Positions 42,940 through 54,719 of a DNA stretch of 64,000 nt are shown here, piece after piece. The DNA is from Pseudogymnoascus destructans. Taxonomy: Eukaryota > Ascomycota > Leotiomycetes > Thelebolales > Thelebolaceae. The notes under the pieces are model-generated. The model was not told where the DNA came from. It searched no databases and saw only the letters and a program-made list of their open reading frames with translations. The stretch lies in assembly GCF_001641265.1 (NCBI RefSeq), contig NW_020167522.1:1612001-1676000 (forward strand). Direction: 5' to 3'. Numbering within the stretch: position 1 is the stretch's first letter; each line of letters starts with the position of its first letter. The position numbers were made by a program, and so were the translations under genes.

Positions 42940-44390
42940 AAAATTGCTAATATCAGTAGTTCATAGACACGCTCGGGCTAGACAGAACACTGAAGTTGAA
43001 GCCCGTCTTAGGGGTGGACGATCTCCTGCTTTTACTCAACTGCCACTAGGCCCATGACAAATCTGTATACCGTACAGAGCGGCAACGGGTTCAGATTGCA
43101 TTGATATTACTCCTTCTCTTTGGCACAGGGTGCCAGCCTGCGGAGCTAGTTGATTCAAAAAGGAAACGAAGAGATAATCCCAGCTCCGACGACGACGATC
43201 TCGAAAGTGACGTTGATATGGGTGGGGTGAAAGGGGACACTAGACTCTTCAATGCGCTCTGCTATGAGGATGTCCGCCTAGAACGATATTTTTCTTTACT
43301 GAAGTCGACGACCCGATTTTATGTGCCATCACTCACTTTGTATCCCTTGCACTCGCAGATGATGCATTCGAGGCGCCGAGCCTAACTACTCCCAAATGAG
43401 TCTTTGAGCACAAGATACGTGGTCTAGTCAATTGCACTGAGCTACACTGGAAGGAGGAAATGCTCAAGACACCAATATTCCGCTGCGATGATTCGGAGGC
43501 AGCCCTTCCATACAATCAGCTTCATGATCCCCTCAACCGCCTTGGGAAGATAGCAGGCATCAAGGAGATTTTAACTAGCTACTGTTTTCGACGTAGGACA
43601 GCCAATGTCGTTGATCGTAAGTTGTTTATGGTAGCTTAAGAAGGAGATCACCCTTGCTAATTTGGACTTTTTGCTATCTAGATGCTGCTACCGATGCTGT
43701 TAGGGACCAGGTGATGCGACACAATGCAAACTCTGCTCTGCATAACGAACACTACGGACACTACGCCAATGAGAAAGTGCGGTTTGATGTTCAGTCTGCT
43801 GGACTCGGGCATCCCTCTGTAGATGTCGTCCTTCGCATGCTGACGCATATGAGTCTCATGTGCGATCCACGCGCACCGGTTCACGTCCCCATCATCACTG
43901 CACTTGAGCAGGAGCGAGACCAGTTGAAAGCTGGGGCGTACAGAATTCAGGGGACGACCATTGAGGCAGAAGTTCGGCGACTTACTGCTGCAATCGGTAG
44001 TGCTAGGACTAGGCGTCGGAACATTCTCTCTCAAGATACCGAGATAATTGTTTTTGTCGCCGCTCAATAGAAGACATTGAGAGGTATAACAATGGACAGT
44101 AAGAGGAAGAGTACATTGAGAGGTATAACAATGGACAGTAAGAGGAAGAGTACATTGAGAGGTATAACAATGGACAGTAAGAGGAAGAGTACATTGAGTC
44201 AGTGGTTGAGCATCAGATCCCGCAGAGGACGCAGCTAGTCAATCTTATATGTCCTCATGTCACAGGTATCACAGATCTTATATGTCCTCGCGTCACAGGT
44301 ATCACACCGCAGAATGCTGTCAAGCGCCGGATTCAGGTCGCCGAGCTCATGCTAGCTATTCGACATGCATTACTCCGTACTTGTGCGTAA
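42940..44390 (+). pseudogene. Decayed DUF3435 (FluG-domain) tyrosine-recombinase-like gene
   Basis: Plus-strand relic in several frames. The N-terminal block ALILLLLFGTGCQPAELVDS and DDDDLESDVDMGGV, then LFNALCYEDVRLE, matches the DUF3435 layout (usual TGCRPAELV; the catalytic-type R is Q here). About 70 residues are missing, then FFFTEVDDPILCAITHFVSL and ADDAFEAPSLTTP, KTPIFRC, TSYCFRRRTANVVD, DQVMRHNANSALHNEHYGHY, AGLGHPSVDVVLRMLTHMSL, and a C-terminal EVRRLTAAIGSARTRRRNI. The C-terminal DIERYNNGQ-EEEYIE unit is present three times as a 39-bp tandem repeat with TAA stops. Related full-length proteins include the captain recombinases of Starship elements, but most DUF3435 genes are not captains. 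Confidence 0.72.
44074..44190. repeat. 39-bp tandem repeat x 3 within the DUF3435 relic
   Basis: Three near-identical copies of a 39-bp unit starting ACATTGAGAGGTATAACAAT; 39 bp equals 13 codons, so expansion kept the frame. Confidence 0.95.
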
Positions 44391-45659
44391 TGAATAAAAA
44401 GCGAGCTTAAACAGAATAAGAGCTCATCTTGACCAGCTTATTTAAAGGATTGTGGCGAAGGTGAATTGCTAAGGCTCGCTTAGTGTAAAAGTGGGGTGAT
44501 TGGTCATTCTGACCTAACCCTTGCATTCAGCCCGACCTACTACAGTACCTGTGAGGTAGGTCAACGTGGTGTCTATGTATGGAACTTGCTGCATGACATC
44601 CCCCATCCGCTGGTCGAGAGAGAGGAAGGGATCTCGCAATTGTCTGTCACTGACTGCAAGGGAGCGATGGAGGAATTTAGAAGACCCCTTAGTAGCTTAG
44701 GAGGCACCATTCTTTTGCCCAAGGGCTAGACATGGGATGGTAAGCTGTAAACAGCTATGCTAAGCGGGCTTATTGCACTGGCCCTCTCTGACTGCAAGCT
44801 GTAAGCGATGATTAAGTACACTCGGTACAGTACGGTACAGTGAATACCGCGGCACAGGTGGTCCGGCGGGTCTAAATAGGGATTTCTGGTCGAGGCTGAT
44901 CGAGGGGGGCGGTCGGCACTGAGGGGACTTGAGGGGACTTGAGGGGACTTGAGGTCGCCAGTGGGCAAGGACTGAGGCGAGAGGGGGGAGACGGAAATAT
45001 ACTAGAGTGTGTGGTTGCATGTGCAGTACCGAAGGGGATCGCGGCGGTGGGGGATACACTCGGCGAGGCTTGTACGACCAATAGCTGATTTGGAATCCTC
45101 ATGTCCCCCCCTCGCGATTTCCTCAACTTAGCTCCACCACCACACGCAGCAACCAACACCATCCCGATGCAGCAAAGCTGTTTGGTTATGGGTCCTTCGC
45201 TCCGGATCGATGGAGTGTGAGAAGTGTCGAAGGATTTGACTCGCGAACGAACGGACGCGGTGGTCGGTGGTCGGTGGTCGGGTCCGCACGCACGCACACG
45301 ACTCGAGCAACGCCGGCACACAGCACGAGGGGGACGGCCGCGAGATGGGATACCGAGGGTGGCAGGGGTACCGAGCGGGGATCTGCCGGCGTCGTGCGGG
45401 AGATGGTGCAGCAATCTGGATGTACTGGATAGTAGAGTGCAGCTGATGCTGTCAAATAATAAACCGAAGTACCCCCCTGGGCAGGTTTGGTTGCTTATGG
45501 TAATAATATCGAGGCGAGGCGCATGCTGGATATATTAATTGGCATCTGGCATTGTTGTTGGAGGTACCTTGCGGGCATGGGCTGTGTTGCGATGGGAGGG
45601 AGTGCTTGCTATACTTGTTTTCTACGGCTTCATCTCACCTGACCTGGATGAGGTCCGAG

Positions 45660-45703
45660 AACGGATGGAAGACGGATGGAAGACGGATGGAAGACGGATG
45701 GAA
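45660..45703. repeat. (GGATGGAAGAC)n minisatellite, 4 copies
   Basis: Four head-to-tail copies of an 11-bp unit ACGGATGGAAG. Confidence 0.92.
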
Positions 45704-46132
45704 GGCCATACATAGTACGCGTAAAGTAAGGCGCCGTTACGCCGTACAGACATATAGAACCGTTCGGCAGATCGCAGCCACGTGGGAATGTCAGACACTG
45801 ACTACTTTTAGCGTCGTGTTGTCAACCGCCCACTAAGATCGCATCTCACAAAACAAAGTAGAGATGCCGCACGTTGGCATACACGTCGGCGCACACGTCG
45901 GGGTCTGTAAGATGGTATGGACTTTTGTGTGGCATGTGCATGATGTACTGGGCAGATTGTGTTTGTTGGAAGTATAATTTCCTTCTGGCTAGAACGAAAC
46001 GGGACACAATAATCGCCGAAGGGGCATTGCGTTGCGTTGGATGAACAGATGAGGTGATCCAGTCGGTAAAAGAAAACATTTGTTCGTGTTCGGAATGGGG
46101 AAATGCGAGGGTTTGGCGGGTTTGGCGGGTTT

Positions 46133-46190
46133 GGTTGGTGCGTGTTGGTGCGTGTTGGTGTGTGTTGGTACGTGTTGGTGCGTGTTGGTC
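46133..46190. repeat. (GTGCGTGTTG)n minisatellite, about 5 copies
   Basis: Five to six imperfect copies of a 10-bp unit GTGCGTGTTG with CG/TG variation. Confidence 0.9.
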
Positions 46191-46260
46191 CCGTCGTGGT
46201 TTATGGCCTGAGGTCTGAGGCCTGGATGGGTTTCTTTGTTGGTTTTGCTCGCTTGGCAAG

Positions 46261-46331
46261 GACTGAGCGGGACTAAGCGGGACTAAGCGGGACTGAGCGG
46301 GATTGAGCGGGACTGGGCGGGACTGAGGGGG
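46261..46331. repeat. (GACTAAGCGG/GACTGAGCGG)n minisatellite, 7 copies
   Basis: Seven copies of a 10-bp unit GACTRAGCGG. The variation is mostly A/G at one position. Confidence 0.92.
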
Positions 46332-46623
46332 CACACACGGGCCACAGGTAGAGAAGTTCCGGGGCGAGTTTCGGGGTGAGTCTCGGGGCGAGTTCCGGGG
46401 GGATGGTCGTACTCGTACTGTACGTAGGGAAGGGGGATAAGGTCGGGTTTACGTACGGCGGAAGTGGAAGGAGAAGTCGGACAAAGAGAAGGGGAATCGG
46501 AGAAAGAGAGGGCGGAATGCCCCGGTCGCCGGTCGCCGGTGCCGAGCCGACCTCCATACTGGTACATTCTTCGGTCCATGCATCCACTCCAATCCTTTGA
46601 GTCCAGTTACCTTGGCATGTACT

Positions 46624-46675
46624 CCCCATCCTGTGCTTCATCCTGTGCTTCATCCTGTGCTTCATCCTGTGCTTG
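46624..46675. repeat. (CATCCTGTGCTT)n minisatellite, 4 copies
   Basis: Four copies of a 12-bp unit CATCCTGTGCTT (first copy with a variant start). Confidence 0.9.
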
Positions 46676-47660
46676 GCTTATCTGGCATCTGGCGTTTTGG
46701 GCGTAAATCACCCATGTTTGTTTGCCCTTGTCACATGCCGTTGCCCGAAAACCGCCACTTGCCACACAGCTAACCAACCCCCCACCCCTCCCCCTTCCCC
46801 CTTGCCAAGAGAAGGGTAAGTTGCATGGGAGCAAAAGAAGCGGGGGGGGAGGGAAAAAGAACAAAAAAATTATTCCCCCAACGACGACGCACGCGAGAAA
46901 TAGGGAAATGAAATACCAGAGGGGCAGTGGGAGGGGGAGGAAGCAAAAGCCATATGTCTCACCTCGCTTTCGCCCAGTGACAATCCCATCACGTCTAAAC
47001 ACTGCAACTCACACAACCGCCACCCCCCAACGTGATTGCCGTACCTGATCAGCACCCTCCTCCACACACACACCTTCGCGTCTACTGGCTTTATCCAGAG
47101 GGTGTGCGGCCGGGATGGTACACTGAATCTCCAGATGGACATGTGCTCGGCCCGCGTCTAAAGTATTGGACCGGGTTGCTGAGGGGTGGGGAGGAGAGGC
47201 CGAGGGGGGCGGAGGGTTGCAGTATGAAGGGGTGTTGAATGTAACTGAGGATCCATCTCTCTTGCCGCGACGGTAGTCCACTGTCTGTGGTTGCCCTTAT
47301 TATAACAAATTATAGACAGCACAAGGCAAGGACGGGACGGGACGGTGCAGAGTTTGAACAGGCCATTTTTTCATATCCCGCTCTCTGATTACAACCGAGA
47401 AGACGAGTACTGGTAAACCGGTAACTAGTACAGACAGGATGACGGGGATAGTGGGGAATAGTCTGTTCCTTGCGCTCGCGTGGATATACGGACCTACCTC
47501 GCCCTTGTCCGGGCCTGTTCGCACTTGTTTTTTTCCCTTGCGCGCTACTGCTGCTACTGCTGCTTTTCCGTTGATAGCAGGCAGACTACTATAGTGCTTT
47601 ACTATGGCCCTACTACCTTTACTACGGCCCTACTCAACCCATAGACGCGAGATCCATCCC

Positions 47661-47972
47661 CTTTACTATCTACTACTTTACTATCTACTACTTTACTTCT
47701 ACTACTTTACTATCTACTACTCTACTATCTACTACTTTACTATCTACTACTCTACTACTCTACTATCTACTACTTTACTATCTACTTTACTATCTACTAC
47801 TACTACTCTACTATCTACTACTTTACTATCTACTACTCTACTACTCTACTATCTACTACTTTACTATCTACTACTTTACTATCTACTACTCTACTACTCT
47901 ACTACTCTACTACTCTACTACTCTACTACTCTACTACTCTACTACTCTACTACTCTACTACTCTACTACTCC
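47661..47972. repeat. Compound (CTA)n / CTACTACTTTACTAT minisatellite, about 310 bp
   Basis: Long array built from TACTACTTTACTATC and TACTACTC units, becoming pure CTACTACT at the right end. It generates a spurious Leu/Tyr/Ser open frame. It lies about 1.2 kb upstream of a regulator gene. Confidence 0.95.
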
Positions 47973-49172
47973 AAAACACTCAATCGCCTTCCTCTTCAAT
48001 ATAAGTTGCACTCCAGTGCCTTGCCTAGCTGTTTTTTCCCGCATCGACCCCACAGCTATAATCCCTGAGTTCGAGACGAGCCGGCAGGATCGTGCACGCC
48101 ACGCCCTGCTCTGTCTATTATCCGACCATCCTACTTCGTCCTCGTACATACCTGTACTCTCCTGCCCCTCGCCGCTCACTCCCAAGCAACTCTGGAAAGG
48201 ACCAACAAGCATCCTTCCTTCTTCCTGGGCAAAGAGAAACGGCCACCACCAAACGACCTTATCAGCAACGCTCTCAAAGGACACGGGCATCTCTTCTCCC
48301 CGGAACCCTACATCGCCCTTGTGGGGAATTCTTCTCGAATCAACCTAATCTCCTTCCATCTTCATTTATTCCCCGTCGACAAGAAGGCTCGGACACTACC
48401 GCAACCTCCCCCAAGCCACCTTTCACCTCTCCCCTTCCCATTCCTTCCTTCTTACCTGCATTCCACCTGCAGTTTTCTATGCACCTCGAGTAAGTAGCAA
48501 GGACAGGGCTCCCCCGACCCATAACCTCGTGTCTGTATTGGCGAAAAGGCCCCGCAAGGGACCCTCCAAAGGACCCTCTGAGGATCCTCCCAAGACCAAG
48601 ACGCTTAATATAAACCGTTTCTGATCAGTCCACCGGAAACTACCAACCCGGCTGGACGAGGGGAACTGCTCCCACCTAAGGTCCTATGGGTGCATGTATC
48701 GTTTCTTCACAGTCGCGACCTGACTCTTGGTACTGTACTTTCTGCTACAACGAGTCTACCAGGGAGACAAAGGCCCCTCCTCCCAAGTACCGGTGACCAT
48801 AAGACCCCCACCAGAAATCGAGCAGAAGGGAATACCCACATCGGCCCTCTCTTGAGAGAGCAGACGCCCCCAAGACTCACCTAGTCCGTTATCCTTGATA
48901 GCCACTGGGCCTTCTCTATCATTTATGAAGGACACACTCGCCATCCCGCCACTCCATTACAACAAAACGGCGTCGCTTCCCTACAAGAGCCTCCCCAATC
49001 CTTGATCTACGCCTCGCATGTTGGATCTCCACCGCTTGATTATTGACACTCCAGCTCCAGAAGGATCATAGCATCCGTGCGGCGCTTGTGTATGGGCCTG
49101 GATAAGCTGGATGACCTTATGAGCAGCCCCGCGAACTCCAACCCAACCCATTCTCAGTAAACTCACCACCAA

Positions 49173-52100
49173 ATGTCGCAGATGTACGCGCAACCGCCCG
49201 CTATCACTTCCATATTTGAGCGGTCTTTCGCCCATGACCAGATCAAGATCAACTCTCTTAAGCTTGGAGAGTTGAACAGTGGTCGTATGTATCCCACCTC
49301 GTTACCTGAACATCGCGGAGATCGCAGTAGTTGGAATGCACCACGCCCCGAGCCACTCTCATTGTCAGAACAACACAAGCGCGGGCCATACACCATCCCG
49401 CCGCCAGACAGATCTTTGGGCGATGAGTCTGCACGCCCGGGAATAAGTCCGAGGACTACTAATGGAGAGCGACTACCGCCACTGAGCAGCTTATTCAGTT
49501 CGACGCAGGCCCCGTTACCCGCCCGATCCCCGTACTCTAACCCGAGCCCAACATTCAAGCCAAGATCTCCCGAATCTACTGTGAGGAAGGCAAGCGCAAA
49601 CCATCTGGACCAATTATGGGACCCGTCATATTGTCGCCCTCGGTCTGAGCCTTCAGGCCAATATCCTTTCAACCAATCTCTCCATTCAGTCTCGTCGGAC
49701 CGTCTACCACCTCCTCCGCGATCTGTCCTTGACCACAGGAAGCCAGAGTCTCCAGGATACGATGCAGTATGGGAATATAGGGAGGCACAGTATGGTAGAC
49801 CATCAGCGTCGTCAGTACGGTTTTCACCAGGATCAGAGGTGTCGTATCGTGGCTATTTCCCTCCAATGCCCAAAGATGCAACCTCTCCGTACGGCCACCC
49901 CAGGGACCTGAAAGCTTCTCCACATATCCAGCTGCACGAGCCGGATATGAGACATTCATACGCGAGATCCCCTCAATCACATACCATGAGGAAGCCATAC
50001 CACCAGACTCCCCCCAACGCGTTATCATCTGGCCCAACATCTCCCAAAGACACGCTTGGACCTAAAATTTGGACTGGCACTCATTTCCTTCCTCGATTTG
50101 TCCGTCAAGCTGAGGTCCCTGGCGAGGGAATCTGCTACTTCTACGACGATGGGACGCACTGCAAGACTGTCATTGATGGCGAGCCGGTCAACGCACATTG
50201 GGGTGTAACGAAGGCGGGCAAGCCACGGAAGAGGCTTGCTATTGCATGCATTACCTGCCGTGAGAAGAAGATAAAATGCGACCCTGACTATCCGAGATGT
50301 GTCCAATGCGACAAATTTGGACGGGTCTGCAAGTTCAAGAATGCGTGAGTTAGCCTCTTTTTCTCTTCTAGAATGAAAACTGACATTATGATAGCCCAAG
50401 AGGCGGTCAAGGCTCACCCGAAACTCCTCCGGCGGATCCAGAAGATGCCCTGACTCGCTCGGTGTCCCAATTATCAGAGCTTGATGGAAATAAAGCTGAG
50501 AAGCGTGACCTTCATTATGCGCCGTACCAGCAAGGACAGCGAAGCCCGGGGTCGGAAATCGATGAGAACGCACCGAAACGGCACAGAAGCGCGTATGATG
50601 CGTATATGCCCGTGAAGGCCGATAGACCAGATGGGCATTCCAACCAAGTACATCAGCAACCCTCACCGAGCCTGAACTACCGGTCTTTGGATTGGTGCAC
50701 GAGGCAGGCGACTGAAAATCCGTTCGAGACTAATGAGGCACTGTCCTTCGATCTTCTGGACAATTTCTTCCTCAACACTTCATGCACCACATACCCCTTT
50801 TTGCCCGAGCCACACTTCCGAGCATGGGTCGCCGATCGCAGCATACGGAAGAGCCCGCAGGATATCATGTTGTTCTACGGCCTACTTGCGCTCGCGACGG
50901 TGTTTTCAACTTCAGATGGCGCCAAACAGCGAGGAGAGGAGTTTGCGGCTGTCTGCAGATGTGCTGCTGAGGGGAGCGAGTTTAGTCTGCATCTCGTGCA
51001 GAGCAGGCTGCTCCTTTCGTTGTACTACGTGGCTATCAACAAATATCGCGAGTCGTTGGATTTCTGCGGCTCAGCCGTTCGTGCGGCAACTTGGTTGGGC
51101 TTGAACGTGGAGTTGGGCGAGTCTGAGAAGGGCTGGAATACGACTATCTTCAACCTCGACCGCGTTGCCTACGCAGAGTGCCGCCGCCGGACGTTCTGGT
51201 CGTGTTATATCTTGGATCATTTCAGTACATTCTGCAACGGCCATCTGAACACCATCAACCCGAAGGACATCTTTTTGCGCTATCCAACTACGAAGAAGAA
51301 TTGCGAAAATCTGACTGGCGCCAGCGCGCCGTTTTTCGATCCGTCTGTGGTCCAGAGCAACCTCAAGGATGTTGGTATTACGGCCTACATGATCAACATC
51401 TTAGCTATATGGGGAGATATACGCGATTACAACTATCGCGCTTCCAAGTCGCCCAATGTTGCAGCGACAGAGCCATTCTCATCGTTCTACTCCACGACCA
51501 TCGCGCGGCTTGAGGGATGGCGTGGCTCACTGTTGCCATCAGCCGAGAACACCATGGAGAACTTGGATGCCGCGGTAAAAGAGGGCACGGTTGGAAGCTT
51601 TGTTAGCTTGCACTGTCTCTACCTCGTATCATATACGAATCTCCACCGCTATGGTCGGTTCGATTGCGGAACAACGCCTACCCTCAAAGCCAGCCTACGA
51701 ACCACCTTCGAGCACGCAAACGCCATACTCGACCTAGCGCAGAACATGGCGAGCCGTAGCGTGCGTCTTCCGACCACTCCAGCCGCATCGACGAAATTCT
51801 CTAGCCCGTATTTCGGTTTCATCATCGTCAACGCAATCGATATTCTGTCTGCGAAAGGGAGATTAGCTGACATTACGACATTCCACGCCCGCATCAATGG
51901 GCCGAGCAAGATCGTCGATGAGCTAGCCAACTTCTGGCACAGTGCGCGCCTGCAACAGGACCAGGTTAAGGCGCGGCTCGAAGCGTTTTTGTCGCTGCCG
52001 TTGCTCACTAATGGCTGGAATGCGGCGAACTCAGCGTCGGATGCTTCTGTGAGGGGGGTGGGCGAGGCGGTTGTGGATCCGGAGAAGGGGATCTTTGAGA

Positions 52101-52195
52101 TGAGAAACTCGATCAATGCGCTGTCGGGGAGGGGGGCTAGGGATAATGTGTATGCGGCTACGTTTGAGGCGTGGGAGGATGCGATGAAGCAGTGA
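49173..52195 (+). CDS. Zn2Cys6 transcription factor with fungal-specific TF domain, about 990 aa
   Basis: Nuclear regulator. Exon 1 (49173-50344) encodes a 330-residue Ser/Pro-rich N-terminus, then KIWTGTHFLPRFVRQAEVPG, EGICYFYDDGTHCKTVIDG, GVTKAGKPRKRLAIACITC and the cluster CITCREKKIKCDPDYPRC followed by VQCDKFGRVCKF (C-x2-C-x6-C-x5-C-x2-C-x6-C). The cluster is thus central rather than N-terminal, preceded by a conserved basic stretch. A 50-bp intron (50345-50394) joins FKNA to PRGGQGSPETPPADPED. Exon 2 contains the fungal-specific transcription-factor domain (LLDNFFLNTSCTTYPFLPEP, LDFCGSAVRAATWLGLNVEL, CRRRTFWSCYILDHFSTFCN). The conserved region N-terminal to the cluster suggests one orthologous group in filamentous ascomycetes, but I cannot name it. 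It has a long upstream leader. Confidence 0.92.
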
Positions 52196-53142
52196 GGGCG
52201 AGGTGGATGAGATGGAGAGTGAGAGACTGGGAGATTGGGATTGGAAGATCCCCGGATGGATGGATGGATGGGCGGGCTGGGTTTTTTGGGTTTTAACTGG
52301 AGTTGGCTTTCATTTGCAGGCGGCTATCTATATATATGCATCATGTAACAAAGGTTTCTGGGATTGGAATTATCATCATCGTCGTCTACGAGGATAGACG
52401 GGGAATTAGTCAGAGGGGCGAGGGGGAGACGCAATGAGGGTTTTGCGAAATGAAGGCAGAGGGGAGGGGCAATACATGAGAAGGGGGGGTGTTTGAGAGA
52501 GTGATAGAGATATATGAGCAGAGGAGGTCTAGATCAAACGACACGGATACCTAATCTTAGTATAGTAATCTACCTTCATCAACATCTCATCAAATCCGTC
52601 AAATCCGTCAAATAGCCAAAGTCCCCAAAATCCAAACGTCTTATCAGTTCGTCCCACCTCCTCCAAAAAATATCCCGAAACCATCACCACCATCCCCCCT
52701 TCCCCACCCATATCACAAAACCCCACAAACCAACTAAAACAGCACACAAGACATGTAGTCAGAATAAAGCCCACGCTATCCCCCTATCCTATCATCCCAC
52801 TAACGCAGCCCCCGATCGATCGCCCCCAACCTATGAAGCTCGATGCCCGCGCTGCTGTGCGCCAACAAGCCGGTTGGCTGGGCTGTCGGCGGTGTTGCTC
52901 GATTCGGTTGTGAGGGCGGTGGGCGGATATATGATTTGCCGGGGCGGTGAGAGAGAGGCGCGCAGTGGGTGGGGGGGTTGGGTGCAGGGGTGAGTCTAAG
53001 CGCGAGGCTCTGGGTTTTATGTATTCAATTGAGAGCTGGGTGAGGGAAGGGAAAGAGATTGGGATTTTGACGCTGCTGCTGTGTCGTTTTCCTTGCGGGC
53101 GGGGCTATACTTACTTGTAACCAGCAAACCGCACCTCCGAAA
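52196..53142. other. Intergenic region
   Basis: Contains the probable 3' UTR of the regulator and the promoter of the WD40 gene. Purine/pyrimidine asymmetric stretches occur but no gene, RNA or mobile element is recognised. Confidence 0.45.
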
Positions 53143-54278
53143 ATGACGACGACGACGCCCTTCCCATCCACCCCCATCGCCTCGCTCCCAGGGACGCCCT
53201 ACCCCATCCACGCGCTCGCCTACTCTGCCGCCCCCGCGGCATATATCCTCACTGGCTCGGGGGATAGGGCGATACGGCTGTATAACCCATTTCCTGCAAG
53301 CAGCGGGCCGAGGGGCGCGGTGCAGCCGGGGAAATTGGTGCAGACGTTTGAGGCGCATGGGTATGAGGTGTTGGATTTGTGTGTTGCTAGGTACGCGGAC
53401 CCCCCCTTTTTCCCCTGGCGGTATTGGAGGTTGGAAGTTGAAGTTGGAGTGGGAGACAGAAAAAGGGAGGCTAATGCGGTTGTGTGGAGTAGTGATAATG
53501 CGAGATTTGCATCCTGCGGCGGCGACCGCTCCGTCTTCCTTTGGGACGTAGCGACCGCAAAAACAACTCGGAGGTTCGGTGGCCAGCACGGCCATACAGC
53601 GCGTATCAACACCGTAGCGTTCGCGGGTGTGGATGAGAGTGTACTCGTCTCCGGTTCCTTTGACGCCAGCGTGCGGTTATGGGACGCGAAAGCCTCATCA
53701 ATGAAACCCATCCAAGTCCTCTCTGAAGCGCGCGACGCCGTTCAAGTTGTCCTCGTCTGCCCGGCACGGCCGGCGGAGGTTCTGGCGGGCAGCGTGGATG
53801 GGCGGGTCCGCTGCTATGATATCCGCATGGGGAGGTGCGTGACGGATGTTATTGGGGAGCCTGTGACTAGCCTCTGCGCGACGGGGGATGGGGAGGGTGT
53901 CCTTGTCGGGTCGCTTGGGGGGGTGAGGTTGATGGATCGAGGGAATGGGGGGAGTTTGATGAGTTATGATGGCGCGGTGGGGGGGAGTTTAGGGTGAGGA
54001 GTTGTTTTGGGGGGAGAGGGGAGAGGTGGGTGGTTAGTGGGAGTGAGGCGGATGGGGAGGTGGTGGCGTGGGATACGATGACCGGGGGGGAGGTGGCGAG
54101 GGTGAAGGTGCCGAGAGGGGTGGAAAGCGGAAGGAAGAGGCTAGATGCGTTTGGGAAGGAGAGGGAGAGGAGGAATGTGGTTAGTTGTGTGGCGTGGAGG
54201 AATTGGAGGGGGAGGAATCAGTGGTGTTGTGCTGGGACGGATGGGGCGGTGACGGTGTTTGGTGATGCTGAGAGCTGA
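53143..54278 (+). CDS. WD40-repeat protein, WDR83/Morg1 type, with a frameshift
   Basis: Beta-propeller scaffold related to MAPK organizer 1/WDR83, which in other organisms links MAPK signalling and spliceosome complexes. Exon 1 (53143-53390) has the first blade (ILTGSGDRAIRLYNP) and FEAHGYEVLDLCVA. A 102-bp intron (53391-53492) joins to SDNARFASCGGDRSVFLWDV, followed by GHTARINTVAFAGVDESVLV, SGSFDASVRLWDAK, LSEARDAVQVVLV and LAGSVDGRVRCYDIRMGRCV; the HGYEVLD and EARD-x-V...AGSVDGRVR-YD strings are diagnostic. A run of seven G (53979-53985) shifts the frame; with one more G it would continue EFRVRSCFGGRGERWVVSGS to the stop at 54276-54278. The conserved continuation suggests a homopolymer length error, but a real mutation is possible. 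Confidence 0.85.
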
Positions 54279-54719
54279 ATCTCGACATATGCATCAGGGC
54301 CCAGAGGTTGTCGAAAGGACTGGCTGAAGATGCGTCTTGGACTCTTCTGGTATGCGCGGTCCGAATGGAGATGTGTCTGGAATATGGCGGAAGTATTGAC
54401 ACCAGTGCTGAAAGAAGAGCCGAGAGTCCCGGAAGCTTCATGGATCGAACCTGTTTGAGGTGGATGAGCTGGAACAGAATACTCAGTGCAAAATGATAAA
54501 GCCTGGAAGCACGCCCCATGTCAGTAATGAGAATTGGGCGTTCAAAACTTACAACAACAAAGAATCAAGTGGTGGTATGCGAAAGGGGCCTGACAACGCC
54601 AACAAAAGCCTTAAACAATAAACGCCCTTGTGTGAGGGGGCCGCGTTCGACCCCCTCATACAACATTCGAAAGCGGCCCCAAAAAATATCCAAAAAAAAA
54701 AGCCAAAAACAATAATGGT
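54279..54719. other. Intergenic region with a G/C hairpin
   Basis: No gene recognised. At about 54635-54660 GAGGGGG and CCCCCTC form a 7-bp stem around a GTTCGA-containing loop. An A-run (54690-54700) follows. Confidence 0.35.

Larger units (their letters stand above)
44391..49172. other. Gene-poor, minisatellite-rich region and leader of the next gene
   Basis: About 4.8 kb without a supported gene. Base composition returns to GC-rich after about 44870. The region holds several minisatellites (listed) and Ser/Pro-rich or Leu/Tyr-rich spurious frames. From about 48000 to 49172 the sequence is C/T-rich without a long in-frame ATG and probably is the promoter and long 5' leader of the Zn2Cys6 gene at 49173. 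Confidence 0.5.

Noticed and set aside
44872..45414. 180-residue minus-strand frame
   Set aside because: Ser/Pro/Arg-rich low-complexity translation of a GC-rich tract containing a GAGGGGACTT repeat; overlapping frames are equally long on both strands.
12434..47972. CRISPR-like arrays among the tandem repeats
   Set aside because: Units are adjacent without unique spacers, and the genome is eukaryotic.
47604..48068. 154-residue Leu/Tyr-rich frame
   Set aside because: Pure translation of the CTA minisatellite.
49173..52195. Naming the second Zn2Cys6 gene after a characterised developmental regulator
   Set aside because: The sequence around the cluster is distinctive, but I could not match it to a named protein with certainty from memory.
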